Translations under genes and position numbers: made by a program | Notes under the pieces: generated by a model | The model's database searches: none | Seen by the model: the letters and a program-made list of their open reading frames with translations, nothing else | Told to the model about the DNA's origin: nothing | Origin: Ectocarpus siliculosus | Lineage: Eukaryota > Sar > Phaeophyceae > Ectocarpales > Ectocarpaceae | DNA: 57,841 nucleotides | NCBI GenBank assembly: GCA_000310025.1 | Contig: FN649751.1 | Location: 668,329 to 726,169 of the forward strand | Direction: 5' to 3' | Part shown: positions 12,171 through 23,949 of the stretch, piece by piece | Layout: each line of letters starts with the position of its first letter | Position numbering within the stretch: position 1 is the stretch's first letter

Positions 12171-12893
12171 TTGTTACGGTCGCAAGGGGCAAACTTGCCT
12201 TTACCGTCGCGCTTGTTAATGAGCTAAAGGTGACCGCCGTCGTCGCAGTCGGGCCCGGGGCAAGGCCAGTTGGTGTCGGCCTTTTGTACAGGGCGACGGG
12301 ACTCTCCACTACGAGTCTCTGACTGACGGTACTCCCGCTCAACTTTTGTTTTTTGCAATATGTGGTTGCATATTTCTTTGCCACTGCCGAAAAAGACCAC
12401 TGGATCTTTACGCAGTCCATCTTTCGCATTTATCATTTTACATTTTACACCGAACGACGCAGGACAGGTCGACCTTCATCATTATTGTTGTTGTTGTGTC
12501 TTCACATTAAAAACCGTTCCGATCTCTCTCTACCCAGTACCTCCATATGTCCGTACTTGTGGATTACCTGTTGGAAATTGTGGGAATTCCTTCATTCCGA
12601 GAGAGCCATAGGTCGGCATCCGGCCTTTTCTTTTTTGTATGCACTGTTCTTCTTGTGAAGTGTTGACGTTGCGCTTGCCATCGTCGCTTAAGTATTTGTG
12701 TCTTCAAACCTTCTCAGCCGGCCTTCAAACTTCTTGTTGATAAGTCTCCGTGGTAACTTCTCCGCGCATGAGCCATATGCGGTTGATTATGACCTGCGCT
12801 GTGACCTTTCACGATGGGTATATTTTACCTCCCCGTCTTGCATTGGTGAGTGCCTGCGATATATGGAAGGATCGTTCCACGACGCAAACGATT

Positions 12894-12941
12894 TTGGCCC
12901 CCGGCCCCATTGGGGGGCGGGGGGCCAATCCTTAACCCTAG
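12894..12941 (+). promoter_or_regulatory. Terminal hairpin and CTAG of left Helitron-like copy
   Basis: TTGGCCCCCGGCCCC and its near-perfect complement flank a loop of a few bases (12894-12928). Then come TCCTTAACC and CTAG, followed by T. The same hairpin closes the right copy at about 18394-18429, where the last base before the flanking T is T rather than G. The site lies only about 125 bases upstream of the start codon of the VWD gene. Confidence 0.6.
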
Positions 12942-13066
12942 TATATATATTTCTGTAGAACCTATCGAATACTTCTTTCGCACGATCCACCAGCTTGCCG
13001 CTGCGGCCAAACTCGTTTCGTTTGTACGCATGTGTCGACCAGCTGAACCAGAGGAAAACGAGAATA

Positions 13067-16000
13067 ATGGCGCCGATCAACAGGCTCGCATCGCTCGTGC
13101 TACTGGCTGCCATCTCCACTGACGTGGGTGAGTGCTAACCCTAACCCTAACCTAATCTGGCTCCGCGTTCGAGGGCGGTTGCGACGTTGCCAGCTGTGCC
13201 ACGCATAGCGCACGCATATTTCAAGGTGGTTGTCTTGCAGATTTGGGCGGTATCACGAGCTTGCGCAGTAGCCGGCCACGAGAAGAAGGATGTTGGCGTA
13301 TAACTGCAGCCTCTTCGGCGCATCGCACTATCGCGCTTTTTCACGTGGTACTAAACCTTCATCATCTAAGCAAGTCTACTCCGACCTGATGTTGGTTGTG
13401 CCTTTTGTCTGGTCGTTTCCATGCCGGTCGCCCCGGTGGTCTAGTTGGTAACCTCGAAACCTTGTAGAGGTCAGGTCAGGGGTTCGAATCCCGGCGTAGG
13501 CGAGCTTTTCTTGCAAAGTGAGTTTTTCTCTCGCCTCCGCTCCTGGCCGAGTGGATAGCGCTAGTTCATGTGTACACAGAGGGAAGAGAGTGCTGAACTC
13601 TTCTCGCATTTAAAATCGTAGGCAAAGTACCGCAGGAGGGGAGGGTAGAGAGGGACTCTTCTGTGTGACCACGGGTCGGAATAAACGGCACTACTAGTGC
13701 TGTGAGCGCTCATTTGAAGTGAAGAACAAGAAAAGAAAAAGAAAATACATCCAGAACTCGATGCACAACAACGCACAATGTCACCAAGTTCTCGTCAACG
13801 CTTGCTGTCCTGCCGTAATCCTCTCTCGCTAAAGCGGTGGCGAACTTTGAATCATGCATGCAGACTGGGGGAGCTACCCCAGGTGAGCTGTTCATTGTTT
13901 TCTAAGTCAACACTCAAAACCCTTCCTGCACGTCAGAAACCATCGGCTTTCGCTCAAATGAATATCGTAGCGTTCATATACCGCCCCATTGCAGCGGTGT
14001 TGGCTTTGATCCACGTCGCTGCTGATGCGTTGTGTACTCGGTTGGCTTTGCGTTCTCGCTGCAAAGGCCCGGTGGGTGACGAGCTTCAAGAACGCATGTC
14101 TTAAGTTTGTTGGCTCCGTGCTCATGCCCCATGATCCCCATTTCTCTACCCTCAATGCTACCAGCACCGCCAGTCGTATGCGGATTCAACGGTGGCGACC
14201 CTCACTTGGTGACGCTCGACGGCCTCGCGTACGACTGCCACGGGCGAGGCGAGTTCTTCCTCACCAAGGTCGAATCTACCCAGGGCGAGGTGCAAGTTCG
14301 TTTCGAACCATGGAGCCAAGACCCAAGTGGACCATTTACTGTGACCACCGCCATGGTAGCGCGTGAGGAGGGGTCTTCTGTGGTACAGGTTACGTTAGCG
14401 GCCTCTGGGTCCGCGCTCGAGATCTTGGTGGATGGTGAAACATACGACGAGGCAGCTAACCCCGGCACCGGAGTCATGCTCGATGTAACATCATCTCAAG
14501 TGGATATGCTCTTCCTGTCGTGTATGGAAATCAGCGTGTCCTTCGCGAACGCAATGTTATCCGTAGAAGTGAACGTCCCTCGCCCTCTCGAAACGACGGG
14601 GCTTCTTGGAAACAACAATGGAGACCCCGTAGACGACTGGATGGTGAGCATGGCATGAACGACCCCTCGGATAACCAGTCATGAACCGTGCATTGGAATG
14701 TTCGCACCAACATTTGCGGGTGTTTGTCTCGAGTCTCGTGACAATATCTTGTCAGCTTCTGCATCCTGTCTCGATTTGCCCATTGCCACATAAGGTAGGA
14801 AAGGCGCGTGAAATGGAAACTTGGCCCTCTCGCCAGAACTAAAGTAGCAAATATGGCAAGCTTACGACCCTTCATTCGATCTAACCCACCCTACGCGCAA
14901 ATAGACGACGGACGGAGAAAGTGTTGAGTTCCCGGAGAGTCCTACCGAGGCAGAAGGCACGAGCTACTGCACCACCAACTGGTGCACGACCGAGAGCACG
15001 TCTATCTTCACCTACGTCGACGGAGAGAACCACGGCACCTACGCGTTTTGCGACGAGGTCTACGTCGAACTAGTTTGGCCAGACGTCGTACCACCGAAAA
15101 TCATCGAGGTAAACGGTGAAGACGGAACTGGACACAGCCATGCAGAGGTTTGCCAGCGGGCATTGCAGTACGCGATTGTTTTGCTCGTGCCCTCCGCAAC
15201 ACGTGACGAATATGTTCCGGTGCCAACGGTGAAAGATCGTGTCATCACAGTAAGTTCGCCGTCGCTGTTGTCGCGATGATCAGCTTGACATGAAAAACAC
15301 GGTCACATTGATTCCTCTTGTGTCAGGTCTGTCTCGGCATCGACCAGTGTGTCTTCGATTTCGTGTTTGCCGGCGAGGCGGTGGGTATGGCGACGCTGGC
15401 AGGACTACGGGCGTGCGGAGGTATGTAATGTCATATTAATGGTGTCGAATTGGTTTGGCGTGCTTAACCTATTGTGAAATGTGCTTCATTAGTTCCAGCA
15501 TGCGTGGTGCACGACCGAAACGGACGCAACGCTCGAAAATGTGCACTGCACACCTCGGCCAACAAGGTTTCTGAGGTATAAATTTAGACTACCATTTCCG
15601 TAGGCATATATCGCAGCTCTAGTAAACGTTTGTGTATGGCTGCTTCTTCCCCGCAACAAGAGATGCGAGACCTTACACATCACTTATTACGCCGCTAGGT
15701 GAGCGAAGCTGCGTTTTGTGGCAAGTTGTTCGTATCGACACGTCGTGCAGCTTACTACCTCAGCTGACGCTGAATACGACTGCCCGTCTGACCTCTCAAC
15801 TGTGTAGGCCTCGACGGCGACCCCCACATGCAAGGCCTTCGTGGTCAGAGGATCGACTGGTCTGGGGTTGACGGTGGCTGGTACTCCCTGATCAAGGACG
15901 ATAAAGCCGATCTTAACATCAACGTTCGCCTCACGGCTCCTCTGCCCGACGAGTTCCCCCACCGCCAGCTGATGACCAGCCTGAGTGTGATGTCGGAGGG

Positions 16001-16703
16001 GCACTCTGTAGTCTTTGAGGTCAAAACCCCTTACACCATCGAGACGGACGGCTGTCCTGAGGACGTCTCGCCCTGCCTTGCAAACGGAGGACTGCGCATC
16101 ATTGTCGACGGCCAGGAACTGGATGAGCTTCTTCAATTCTCCAGGCACGTGCCGCTGGCAGACGGTCCCATTGCCGTGTCTTCATCCAACCTTCCGGTGG
16201 AGTGCCGGCAGTTCGGCGGTGACATGATATGGGCCCGCATGTACCAGGAGATGATCGAGGGTAGGCGTCAGCTGCGTGCTGGTGAAAGCTTCGAGGAATG
16301 GATCCTGAGGTGCGACCACATGCCGGCCCGCCGGTGGTGCGCCAAGTACATCGCCGAGAACGACCTCGCCGACCTGCAATCCACCCACGCCATCTTCAAG
16401 ATCGAGACACCCACTGTCGTTATCCGCCTCAACGCTGGCGTCAACTACCAGGGCGACGGCGAGGTAGACTGGGATGGTCGTGTCCTGCCCGACCTCGAGT
16501 TCTGGCAGATGGACGTTGCAATGGACGGGCTGAATGTTGACAACCCGGCGTTGTCCGGCCTCCTCGGTGAAACGGCCCGCCCGGTATACGACGAGAACGG
16601 ACAAGTCATCATGAAAGGGTCCCGCGCTTTCCGTGGCACTGTTGAGGACTACCGCGTATCCGGCGCTCTGGGCACCCACTACACCCTCCTCGATGAGAAG
16701 TAG
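13067..16703 (+). CDS. Secreted VWD-domain protein, multi-exon gene
   Basis: Exons fit in phase: 13067-13127 (ATG and a signal peptide of about 20 residues with core LASLVLLAA; donor GTGAGT), 14165-14643, 14905-15249, 15327-15420, probably 15493-15566, and a last exon from 15808 to the TAG at 16701-16703. Exon 2 opens with CGFNGGDPHLVTLDG and closes with GLLGNNNGDPVDDW, the classic start and end of a von Willebrand factor type D domain. Exons 3 and 4 continue with Cys pairs (YCTTNWC, CLGIDQC) as in other secreted VWD proteins. The last exon begins LDGDPHMQGLRGQRIDW and includes GLLGETARPVYD. It looks like a second extracellular domain related to the plant root-cap family, which is less certain. 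The join between 15566 and 15808 is not resolved in phase, so a small exon may be missed. Likely cell-wall or extracellular-matrix protein (inference). Confidence 0.75.
13128..14164 (+). other. Intron 1 of the VWD gene
   Basis: It begins GTGAGTGCTAACCCTAACCC, so a telomere-like CCCTAA tract sits ten bases inside the donor. It ends CAATGCTACCAG. Splicing joins G to CA and makes an Ala codon after the signal peptide, with no frame problem. The intron also contains the tRNA-like element at 13430-13502. Confidence 0.6.
13430..13502 (+). other. tRNA-derived (SINE-like) Pol III element
   Basis: TGGTCTAGTTGG (13437-13448) matches the tRNA A-box and GGTTCGAATCC (13481-13491) matches the B-box, at normal tRNA spacing. 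The acceptor ends pair only at the outer GCC/GGC, the T-stem pairs in only three positions, and the anticodon loop is too long, so it is not a functional tRNA. A second A-box-like string, TGGCCGAGTGGATAGCG, follows at about 13544. This looks like the head of a tRNA-derived SINE within intron 1. Confidence 0.4.
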
Positions 16704-18381
16704 GAGGGTCATAAGTACAATCCAACAAAAGGCTGAGGAAGTTTTCGAAGTATCCGCGCATCTCCGTATTTCTCCCTCGCTCGGCATTCTCCAAGTCAAG
16801 AGATATGTGTGCTATGCTCCCATTTGCTTCATGTTTGTGTGAGGTAGAGTATGCGAATAGTGAAACACATCGCAAGAGTATACGAATAGTGAAACACATC
16901 GCACTTTCATCCTGAGAGGATCAAACCGCGACTTTATCATGAACTTTCGTTTATACGTTGATTCTTCTACATATGCCTTCACTGTCGGTATTTTTTTGGT
17001 ATGGGTATATATCTCGAGTTGTTCATCGATGGTCAAACGCATTTTTTTGCGGTGGTGCGAATTTGGCTTTGTTCGGGGCCCTTTGGAATGCCGTCATCAC
17101 CGGCCATCCCGCCGGCCTCATCTCTGTCTCTGGCGCGCTGGTGATGTGAGGTGGGGGCGCTGTCTCGTTCTTGTCAAGGACGCAGAAGAGCGTCTTGCTT
17201 TCGTCGTGCGATGTCGGCATGGGTGATGGGCTGATTTTCTTGCGCTCCCTGTGAAAGTTTATCGTTGAACTACTTAAGCAAGCGTGTCGGGCGTACGTAC
17301 CGTTGTGAACGAGGAAAACATGTGGGGCGCTGTAATTCGCCAACAACCCAGCCACTACCCCCAGCTCGAAGCACATCGACTTCCGCCACCATTTTATTTG
17401 GGAACGGGTAGCGCGGAAGCAGATCAGGATAGAGCATGTGTCGTAGGCTTTCCAGCATGCCGATTTATTTACCAAGCCGGTCGTTGAGGCAGCTTTTGGT
17501 TTTAACCGTGGTTTTGTGGTGGACATCAAGTGACCTTCCTTGTCACTGTTTCTTTATGTTTGTTTATGCTTCTTTAATATTTGTTTGCTTCCGCTTTGTT
17601 TTCGTCAACAGATCATGGGGGAGATGATGCGCGTGTCCCATGATTCTACATGGAACTTGGAGCGACAAATTTGTAGGCTTATTTCTATATCTAGGGGCGG
17701 TTGCAACAGCGCGTGATGCTATCTCGCGATGAAGGGCAAACGAGGTGCAGAAACGGGAATGCCTGGGATCAGTGGTCTCTGCTACATATCGTGACGGCGT
17801 GTTGTGCGTGCGTTCTGGGAACACATGCTAGTAGTGCTCTAATTCCTTCAGGCGCTGTCTCGAGATGCCAAAGCGGGGCGGCTCCTCGCCTATTTATGGT
17901 TTTGTGTTTGATCCTTGAAACATGATAGATAGCAACACTCTCCTATCGGTTTGAATCCCACTGCTGTATCTCGACCTACAAGACTCCAATCAACACACCA
18001 GCACTGGCAGACGTACGTGGAAGATGCTGTGACAGCACAACTAAGTCGACACTCGTACGACTTCTAGTCTATGTACAGTCGGCGTCTGGTCCATACTGCT
18101 GTAGAAATACAAAAATCGAGCCATTTATTTTTTTCTCCATACTAATAAGAAATGTATCACGTCACGACGACCATCCTCTGAGTATCTAGATAACATGATA
18201 GATCTTGCCGTCCAACTCGCGTGCTGCGAAGTCGGTGGTGTGCAAATAAGGTCACCCAAAAGCTAGCCCGCTGTGCCCAAGCTACACCTACCTACCGATC
18301 TCTACCCAGGGAAATGTTCCGAGAAATCGCACTCCGGCGTGGAGAACGCATTGATTCGGAAGTTGGAGATTGTAATGAATA
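16704..18381. other. Downstream flank of the VWD gene
   Basis: No coding exon is recognised. It contains a short direct duplication at 16848-16901 (AGTATGCGAATAGTGAAACA and its copy 26-28 bases later) and, at 17957-18190, a dispersed repeat that is also present at 19866-20100. Confidence 0.4.
17957..18190 (+). repeat. Dispersed ~235-bp repeat, copy 1
   Basis: It contains GTATCTCGACCTACAAGACT, GGAAGATGCTGTGACAGCAC and CATACTGCTGTAGAAATACA in the same order as 19866-20100. A more diverged relative is at about 19385-19570. All copies are in plus orientation. No termini were identified. Confidence 0.65.
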
Positions 18382-19363
18382 ATAGGGTTAAGGATTGGCC
18401 CCCCGCCCCCCAATGGGGGTGGGGGCCAACATCCATGACGGATGGTGGTGAGTGTCCGGGAGGAAGGGAAGAAGAAGAAGGGGAGAGGGTTTGTAGGGGC
18501 GGGAAGAAGGGACACGGTGTTGGGAGAGGCAAGGAAGTGGTGAAGAATTTCGGCACTCGAACGAGCGCGCTGTCCCGTCGGGGGTGAAAGGGACATGTCA
18601 GTCCGTAGTTTTGTCCATCGGAATCGAAAAGCCGAAACATCGAGGTATACATACATAACGATGGAGGAGGCCGACGAGGAAGAAGGTACCAAGAGAGGAA
18701 ATTGCACCCCACGTTCGAAGTTCGAAGTCGGTGTGAAAACCGCGGCAAGGAGGGAGTGCGACGGGAAAAAAGAAGAAAAAGGAGACGTCGATGTTTGCGT
18801 CGTGGAACGATCCTTCCGTATAATAACCAGGTACTCACCAATGCCAAGACGGGGAGGTAAAATACCCATCGTGAAAGTCAAAGCGCAGGTCATAATAACC
18901 GCATATGACTCATGCGCGGAGAAGATAACACGGAGACTTGTCAACAAGAAGTTTGAAGGCCGGCTGAGAAGGTTTGAAGACACAAACACTTCAGCGACGA
19001 TGGCAAGCGCAACGTCAAAAATTCACAACAAGAAGAAAAGTGCACACAAAAAAGAAAAGGCCGGATGCCGACCTATCTATCTATGCCTCTCTCGGAATGA
19101 AGGGATTCCCACAATTTCCAACAGATAATCCACAAGTACGGACATATGAAGGTACTGTAGAGAGAGATCGGAACGGTTTTTAATGTGAAGACACAACAAC
19201 AACAACAATGATGAAGGTCGACCCGTACTGCGTCGTTCGGTGTATGTAAAATGATAAATGCGAAAGACGGACTGCGTAAAGATCCAGCGGTCTTTTTCGG
19301 CAGTGTGGCAAAGACATATGCAACCGCATATTGCAAAAAAAAAAATGTTGAGCGGGATACCGT

Positions 19364-21485
19364 AGGACATAGAACACCGCCTTCTCTGTTGCTGCAGGCA
19401 GGTTTGCTTCCACAACCCGGGAACCCAACCCACTCTTGTATTTCGGCCTACAAGACTCCAATCGGCGCAAGCACCGGTAGGAGAGTGCGCGGCAGATGCC
19501 GTACAGGACAACTCCACTCTCCTACGACATCTATTATGTACAGTAGTACTGCTGTCATTGTAGCACCATGTGGAAGATCTCCGAGGGGTCCTCCTGCGCG
19601 GTAACGACAACATGGCGAGAGTTCTACGTGTACATGTCGTCGACACATGTGGCAGCCGCGCGACACACGAACGGATGTTTGCATCGCACTGTACTATGGT
19701 TCGCCGTGGCAGGAAGTATCCCATCCAGTTAGGTCGTTGCCGTAGTACGCGGACGTCGTTCGGCGTCTAGTGCATACTGACTGCTGTTGTAGCAAAAACA
19801 CAGCAGTAATCGAGCTATGCATGATATTTTTTGCTCTGGTTCACTTTTGCCTCCACAACCCGAGAATCTCACGGCTGTATCTCGACCTACAAGACTCCAA
19901 TCAACAAACCAGCACTGGCAGAAGTGCGTGGAAGATGCTGTGACAGCACAACTGAGTCGACACTCGTACGACTTCTATGTACAGTCGGCATCTGGTCCAT
20001 ACTGCTGTAGAAATACAAAAATTGAGCCATCTTTTTTTATTTTTTTCCGTACTAATAACGAGAAATGTATCACGTCACGACGACCATCCTGTGAGTATAG
20101 ACTTAACTACAATTATGTCGGAGGCCTGAGACGCAAGAGTTCAACCATTGTTGCATTCTAAAAGCAAGACGTTTTTTGTAGGTGCATCAGCTCGCGGTCG
20201 CCTTGATACTTTTTTTTTCGCCGGTTGTTGCCCGCTGCAGCGGGCAAGTCTGTCTCTGGATCGCATCGCCCCTGTCGCGAGCTCGAAACTCCAAAGGCGA
20301 GTTGAGTTACAGCAAGGTGAATGCACGCAACCACTTTTTCAGTCATTGAGCTAGACGTTGAGGTGCGGTAAATCGGTTTTAATTGTTTTTATATGGGGTT
20401 CAAACAAATGTTTCGGCCGTCTTCGCCGACGTGGGCGTGCCACTCTCGAGACCACAGCGCCCCTGTCGCGAGCTCTAGACTCCAAGGGCGAGCCGAGTTA
20501 CAGCACCGTGAAGTACGGGTAAATATCGTGCATCCGGGCGCGTCTACGCAAGGGACTTCAAGGGACTGTGATCTCTAAAGAACCACGAAGCTCATTGGAC
20601 GAGATTTCGGAGAACGTCAACTCATAAATCATGACACATACTTGAAGTACAAGCATACAAGCAGTACCTAGCACAAACGTTTTTTTGCCGCATGGTCTCA
20701 TCTGTAGATAGATATCGACAGACTGTCCGTACTATCTATTATTATGTGGTATGTATGCGTTGTAGGTATAGTAGCATCCTGTCGCCTTCTCTAGCGTAAG
20801 CAACGCGAACTGGAGTATGTGCATCGCGTATTGTCACCGCGCGGATGGTTACGTATTATAATACGTATATGCCACACACCTCCAAGATGCACATATTCTA
20901 CAGCTGTAAGGAAGATTGACAAATAAATGTAGATTGATTGTTGTTGTTGTGGTATGCCACAACTTCAGACTTCGATTGCTTTGTTTTGAGCTTGAACATG
21001 CACGTAAATCTCACGGCAACATCAATGGCTGCAAGTGCTGCAAGGTTGGGGGCATATGACTTCTGAAATACTGTGAACACTGCTGTTGTTGTTGTATTGA
21101 AGGTGCTGCTGCTGTAGACTGCGCTATATCGTATATTATGTACAGTTAAACAAGAGAGATGAACTTTTCGTGATACCACACCGTTTCATGGAATAATAGC
21201 TGGAAGTTAGTCAAAAGTTAGAATATTTGCTGGAAGTTTGTCAGAGTTTGTCTGTGCAGAGTGAATGAAAGAGTGCACATTTCGTCGAATGTTCCGAATT
21301 TCCTCTCCAAGTTAGTCAGAATTTAGTCTGTAAAGCGTGAAAACGTGCTTCAGCCCCACCGGCCGCACCCGGTCACTTTCATTTTCGACATCCTCCCCTC
21401 TCATCCCCGGCTCGACCTTCAGCTGCAACACAACATGAACGCCCTCTCTCTCCCGTAGCTCCCCAGCAAAGCGTAAGTCCACCCA
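19364..21485. mobile_element. 2.1-kb insertion private to the right copy
   Basis: In the left copy the sequence flanking this point is continuous (TACCGT next to CAGTCAGAGACTC when read in the right-copy direction). In the right copy 2.12 kb intervene. The insert contains two members of the dispersed repeat (about 19385-19570 and 19866-20100). It also has a direct duplication with GCCCCTGTCGCGAGCTC near 20265 and 20460. No clear terminal repeats or target duplication were seen. Deletion from the left copy is the alternative. Confidence 0.5.
19866..20100 (+). repeat. Dispersed ~235-bp repeat, copy 2
   Basis: Direct repeat of 17957-18190 with small indels, ending in ATCACGTCACGACGACCATC. It lies inside the 2.1-kb insertion. 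Confidence 0.65.
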
Positions 21486-21619
21486 CAGTCAGAGACTCGT
21501 AGTGGAGAGTCCCGCCGCCCTGTACAAAAGGCCGACACCAACTTGCTGGCCTTGCCCCGGGCCCGACTGCGACGACGGCGGTCACCTTTAGCTCATTAAC
21601 AAGCGCGACGGTAAAGGCA

Positions 21620-22680
21620 AGTTTGCCCCTTGCGACCGTAACAACAACCAACCGCGACGAGGACACAGTTGTAGCGTATCCTGCACCATCCTCACCCCGT
21701 CGACAACGTACCCCAAGCTGTGCCAGCTCTGCCTCGCCCCGGTGGGAGGTACTCCTTCGCTCGGGATCCCAACCGAACAGGTCAACGGCCGCGGCTACAA
21801 AGGTAAAAGCAATTTCTCTCTGTAATTATATCAAGTAAATATCCGCCTGATATGTGCCCGAATGTTGTTCAGGTGTTGCATGAAGCCCTGACATGAAACT
21901 GCATCGCAACCGCAACCGCTAAATCTCTCCACAACAATGCCCTTTTTGCTTGCTGTTGTTGTCAGAGTGGAATAATATCCACGCGGTGTGGCGTCTTTGC
22001 GCTGGTGCCACGTCTTCGGACGGCAAGAAGTTCAAGCACGTCACCGTCGCCACCGCCAGCCTTATCGGGGTAAATCATGTGTCCACCCGTTTACATCGGA
22101 ACATGATTGTGTAGTGAACAGTCGTGTGTGTGCGTAGTTACCTAGATATGGGTGCGCGGATGCATCCGACTGTTGCTGTAAATTAGTTTGCCATATGTCA
22201 CAAAAAGTACATCGTGTTCACCGGTCGACGTCATGAAAAATTAACATGTTTTAGTGTGGGAAAACCACGTGACATTTATTCCTTACATTTTCCCCTGTCA
22301 GTACACCGAGTTCAACCGTCGACGTCATAAACTAAAATATCATTTCTTTATGTAGTAAAACTATGTGAAGTTTATTCCTTATATTTCCCCTGTCACCCAT
22401 CCGATATCCACTGCAAAGGTGCACTGCGAGTGTTCCGACGCAGCGACTAACGAGGAAGACCTGGCCGACGGGTGCACGGGCGAGATCGTCGAGGACGACC
22501 TGATCATCAAGGATTGAGACTTCCCGCCGCTGCACTACTAGTGCGCCCGACGCCTGTGGGACCAGACCATCAACGAGATCCTCAACAAGACCGACGAGCA
22601 CCGCGACCTGGGAACTACCCACGACAAGGAGTCTTCCCAGCCCTCTGCCACCGTCCCCGCCGCCCTCGCCGACCTCTTAA
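21620..22680 (+). pseudogene. Multi-exon gene fragment in right Helitron-like copy
   Basis: Three exons splice in phase. Exon A ends at 21802 (AAAG|GTAAAA) and encodes a Cys-containing segment with YPKLCQLCLAPVGG. Exon B, 21966-22069, starts after GTTGTCAG and encodes WNNIHAVWRLCAG. Exon C, 22419-22680, starts after TGCAAAG, encodes VHCECSDAA and a charged segment, and ends before GTAAGA. Exon C has an in-frame TGA at 22515-22517, present in both copies, so the fragment was already dead, or the frame is wrong, before duplication. It could be a captured host gene or the 5' part of the element's own gene, because the replicase remnant follows on the same strand. The family is not recognised. 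Confidence 0.5.
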
Positions 22681-22719
22681 GTAAGACGCGTGTTTCCATT
22701 TCAGAAAAAAGTAAACGTA

Positions 22720-23949
22720 AGTTATTCGGCCGACGCCAATTCATCGGGCAACTCGTTCAGCAGCCGCATCTCAAAATCGCCAAACATGATCACATACTGC
22801 ACGTCACAATCCACACCAAACTTCCACACCCAGCCAGAGTAACACTCCCTCAAGGAACGTACAAACAACTCCAACTCGACGACCACCTTCAGCTCGTCGA
22901 AATACCCAACGAAGATCGCTCACCCAACCACGAACGAACGGCGCCTGAAACTCGAACACCACAAACCTGTCCGGATAACTCGCAACACGCAGAACTAGCC
23001 AGATCGCGCAGACGAAGACGTGCTGAAATACTAACGGAACGTCGACGTCGTATTGCAAACAATAACACACCACACGACTCAGACCCTGAACTCGATATGA
23101 TACGTCAACATTTTAGCCAAATGAGGAATCGAGCACCAAAGTTACCGGCACCCAGTCTAGACAGCCTTCGCGGTGATGCTAATAACCAAATCCGCCTTGG
23201 GGTGCAAGACATTGACTCGCAATCATTCGACTTCCCGTCGGCACCTTTCGAGCTAAAACACACGGATTTGGATTATCCACAAATTATCACATGTTCTCAC
23301 TGCAATGCTCAACTTTGGAAAGAAGAAAAGGGATTAAATTGTTGTAACAAAGGCAAGTCGTGTATCCATCCTCTCAAATCTATCCCCCCACCATCTTATG
23401 GCGCTGTTTGAAACTACTAAATTAATTTCTGCTCAAAGAAGGTACAACGGGCTTTTCGGATTTACTGCATTAGGCGCAGGCGGTATTCAAAAGAAGACAT
23501 GGACTGAACCGCCAGCCCCTTCAATGCTCACCTGGCATGGACGTGCTTACCACCGCATATTTGACCTCCAACAACATTAGGAGAACTATTCTGTTTCGAA
23601 GAAATCATCGCAGCTCAACGAATTTTTGATGATCAGATAAACATCCATTTTAATGCCTCCACATTTCCTCCTCCCCAACAACCTCGTTCTTCTGCTTTAA
23701 ATTTACGTTATACGGTATCATCTAGGCATTATGACACGTACACGCTCTTACGTCCATCTCCCCAATAATTGCATTCTGCCGCCAGCGCAGGCACCCTACC
23801 GCCTGCACCATCACCGACATCATCACGACCATCACCTTCGCGCTTCAACATTAAGAAGCTCGAGACCTGCGCACAAGGCTGCAGACAAAACCATACCTTC
23901 CGCAGTGGTAATCGGCAATAACCACCAGGGCAGTAAGGGGCAACGATGA
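22720..23949 (+). pseudogene. Helitron replicase N-terminal remnant, right copy
   Basis: Same protein remnant as on the minus strand at 9161-11090, here without the 601-bp insertion. A basic leader (with ARSRRRRAE) is followed at 23280 by CSHCNAQLW, CC and IHPL. There is a frameshift near 23390-23400, then SAQRRYNGLFGFTALGAGG and GRAYHRIFDLQQH before a TAG at 23578. This stop reads TAG-GAG where the left copy has TAT-GAG. A His-rich tail follows at 23731-23949. The order and motifs match the N-terminus of Helitron Rep/helicase. The nuclease and helicase domains are missing. Confidence 0.65.

Larger units (their letters stand above)
8443..12941 (+). mobile_element. Helitron-like element, left copy
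   Basis: This 4.5-kb block is repeated in inverted orientation at 18382-24560. Homology starts at A|TCATGTTATATATAC and stops at a GC-rich hairpin (12894-12928) followed nine bases later by CTAG|T. In plus orientation these ends match the known Helitron rule: 5' TC, a 3' hairpin, CTRR, and insertion between A and T. Inside are a remnant of the Helitron replicase N-terminus (minus strand, 9161-11090) and a multi-exon gene fragment (minus strand, 11136-12170). The replicase remnant therefore runs antisense to the polarity implied by the termini, which I cannot explain. No HUH endonuclease or helicase motif was found, so the copy is non-autonomous. It carries a private 601-bp insertion (9835-10435). 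Confidence is high for the repeat and for Helitron relatedness, moderate for the exact ends. Confidence 0.65.

Noticed and set aside
13430-13502. Functional tRNA gene
   Set aside because: The boxes are good but the acceptor and T-stems do not pair. SINE-like head preferred.
18288-18989. 233-residue minus-strand frame
   Set aside because: It crosses the Helitron-like terminal hairpin and is Pro/Ser-rich low-complexity. There is no family and the matching left copy is not open.
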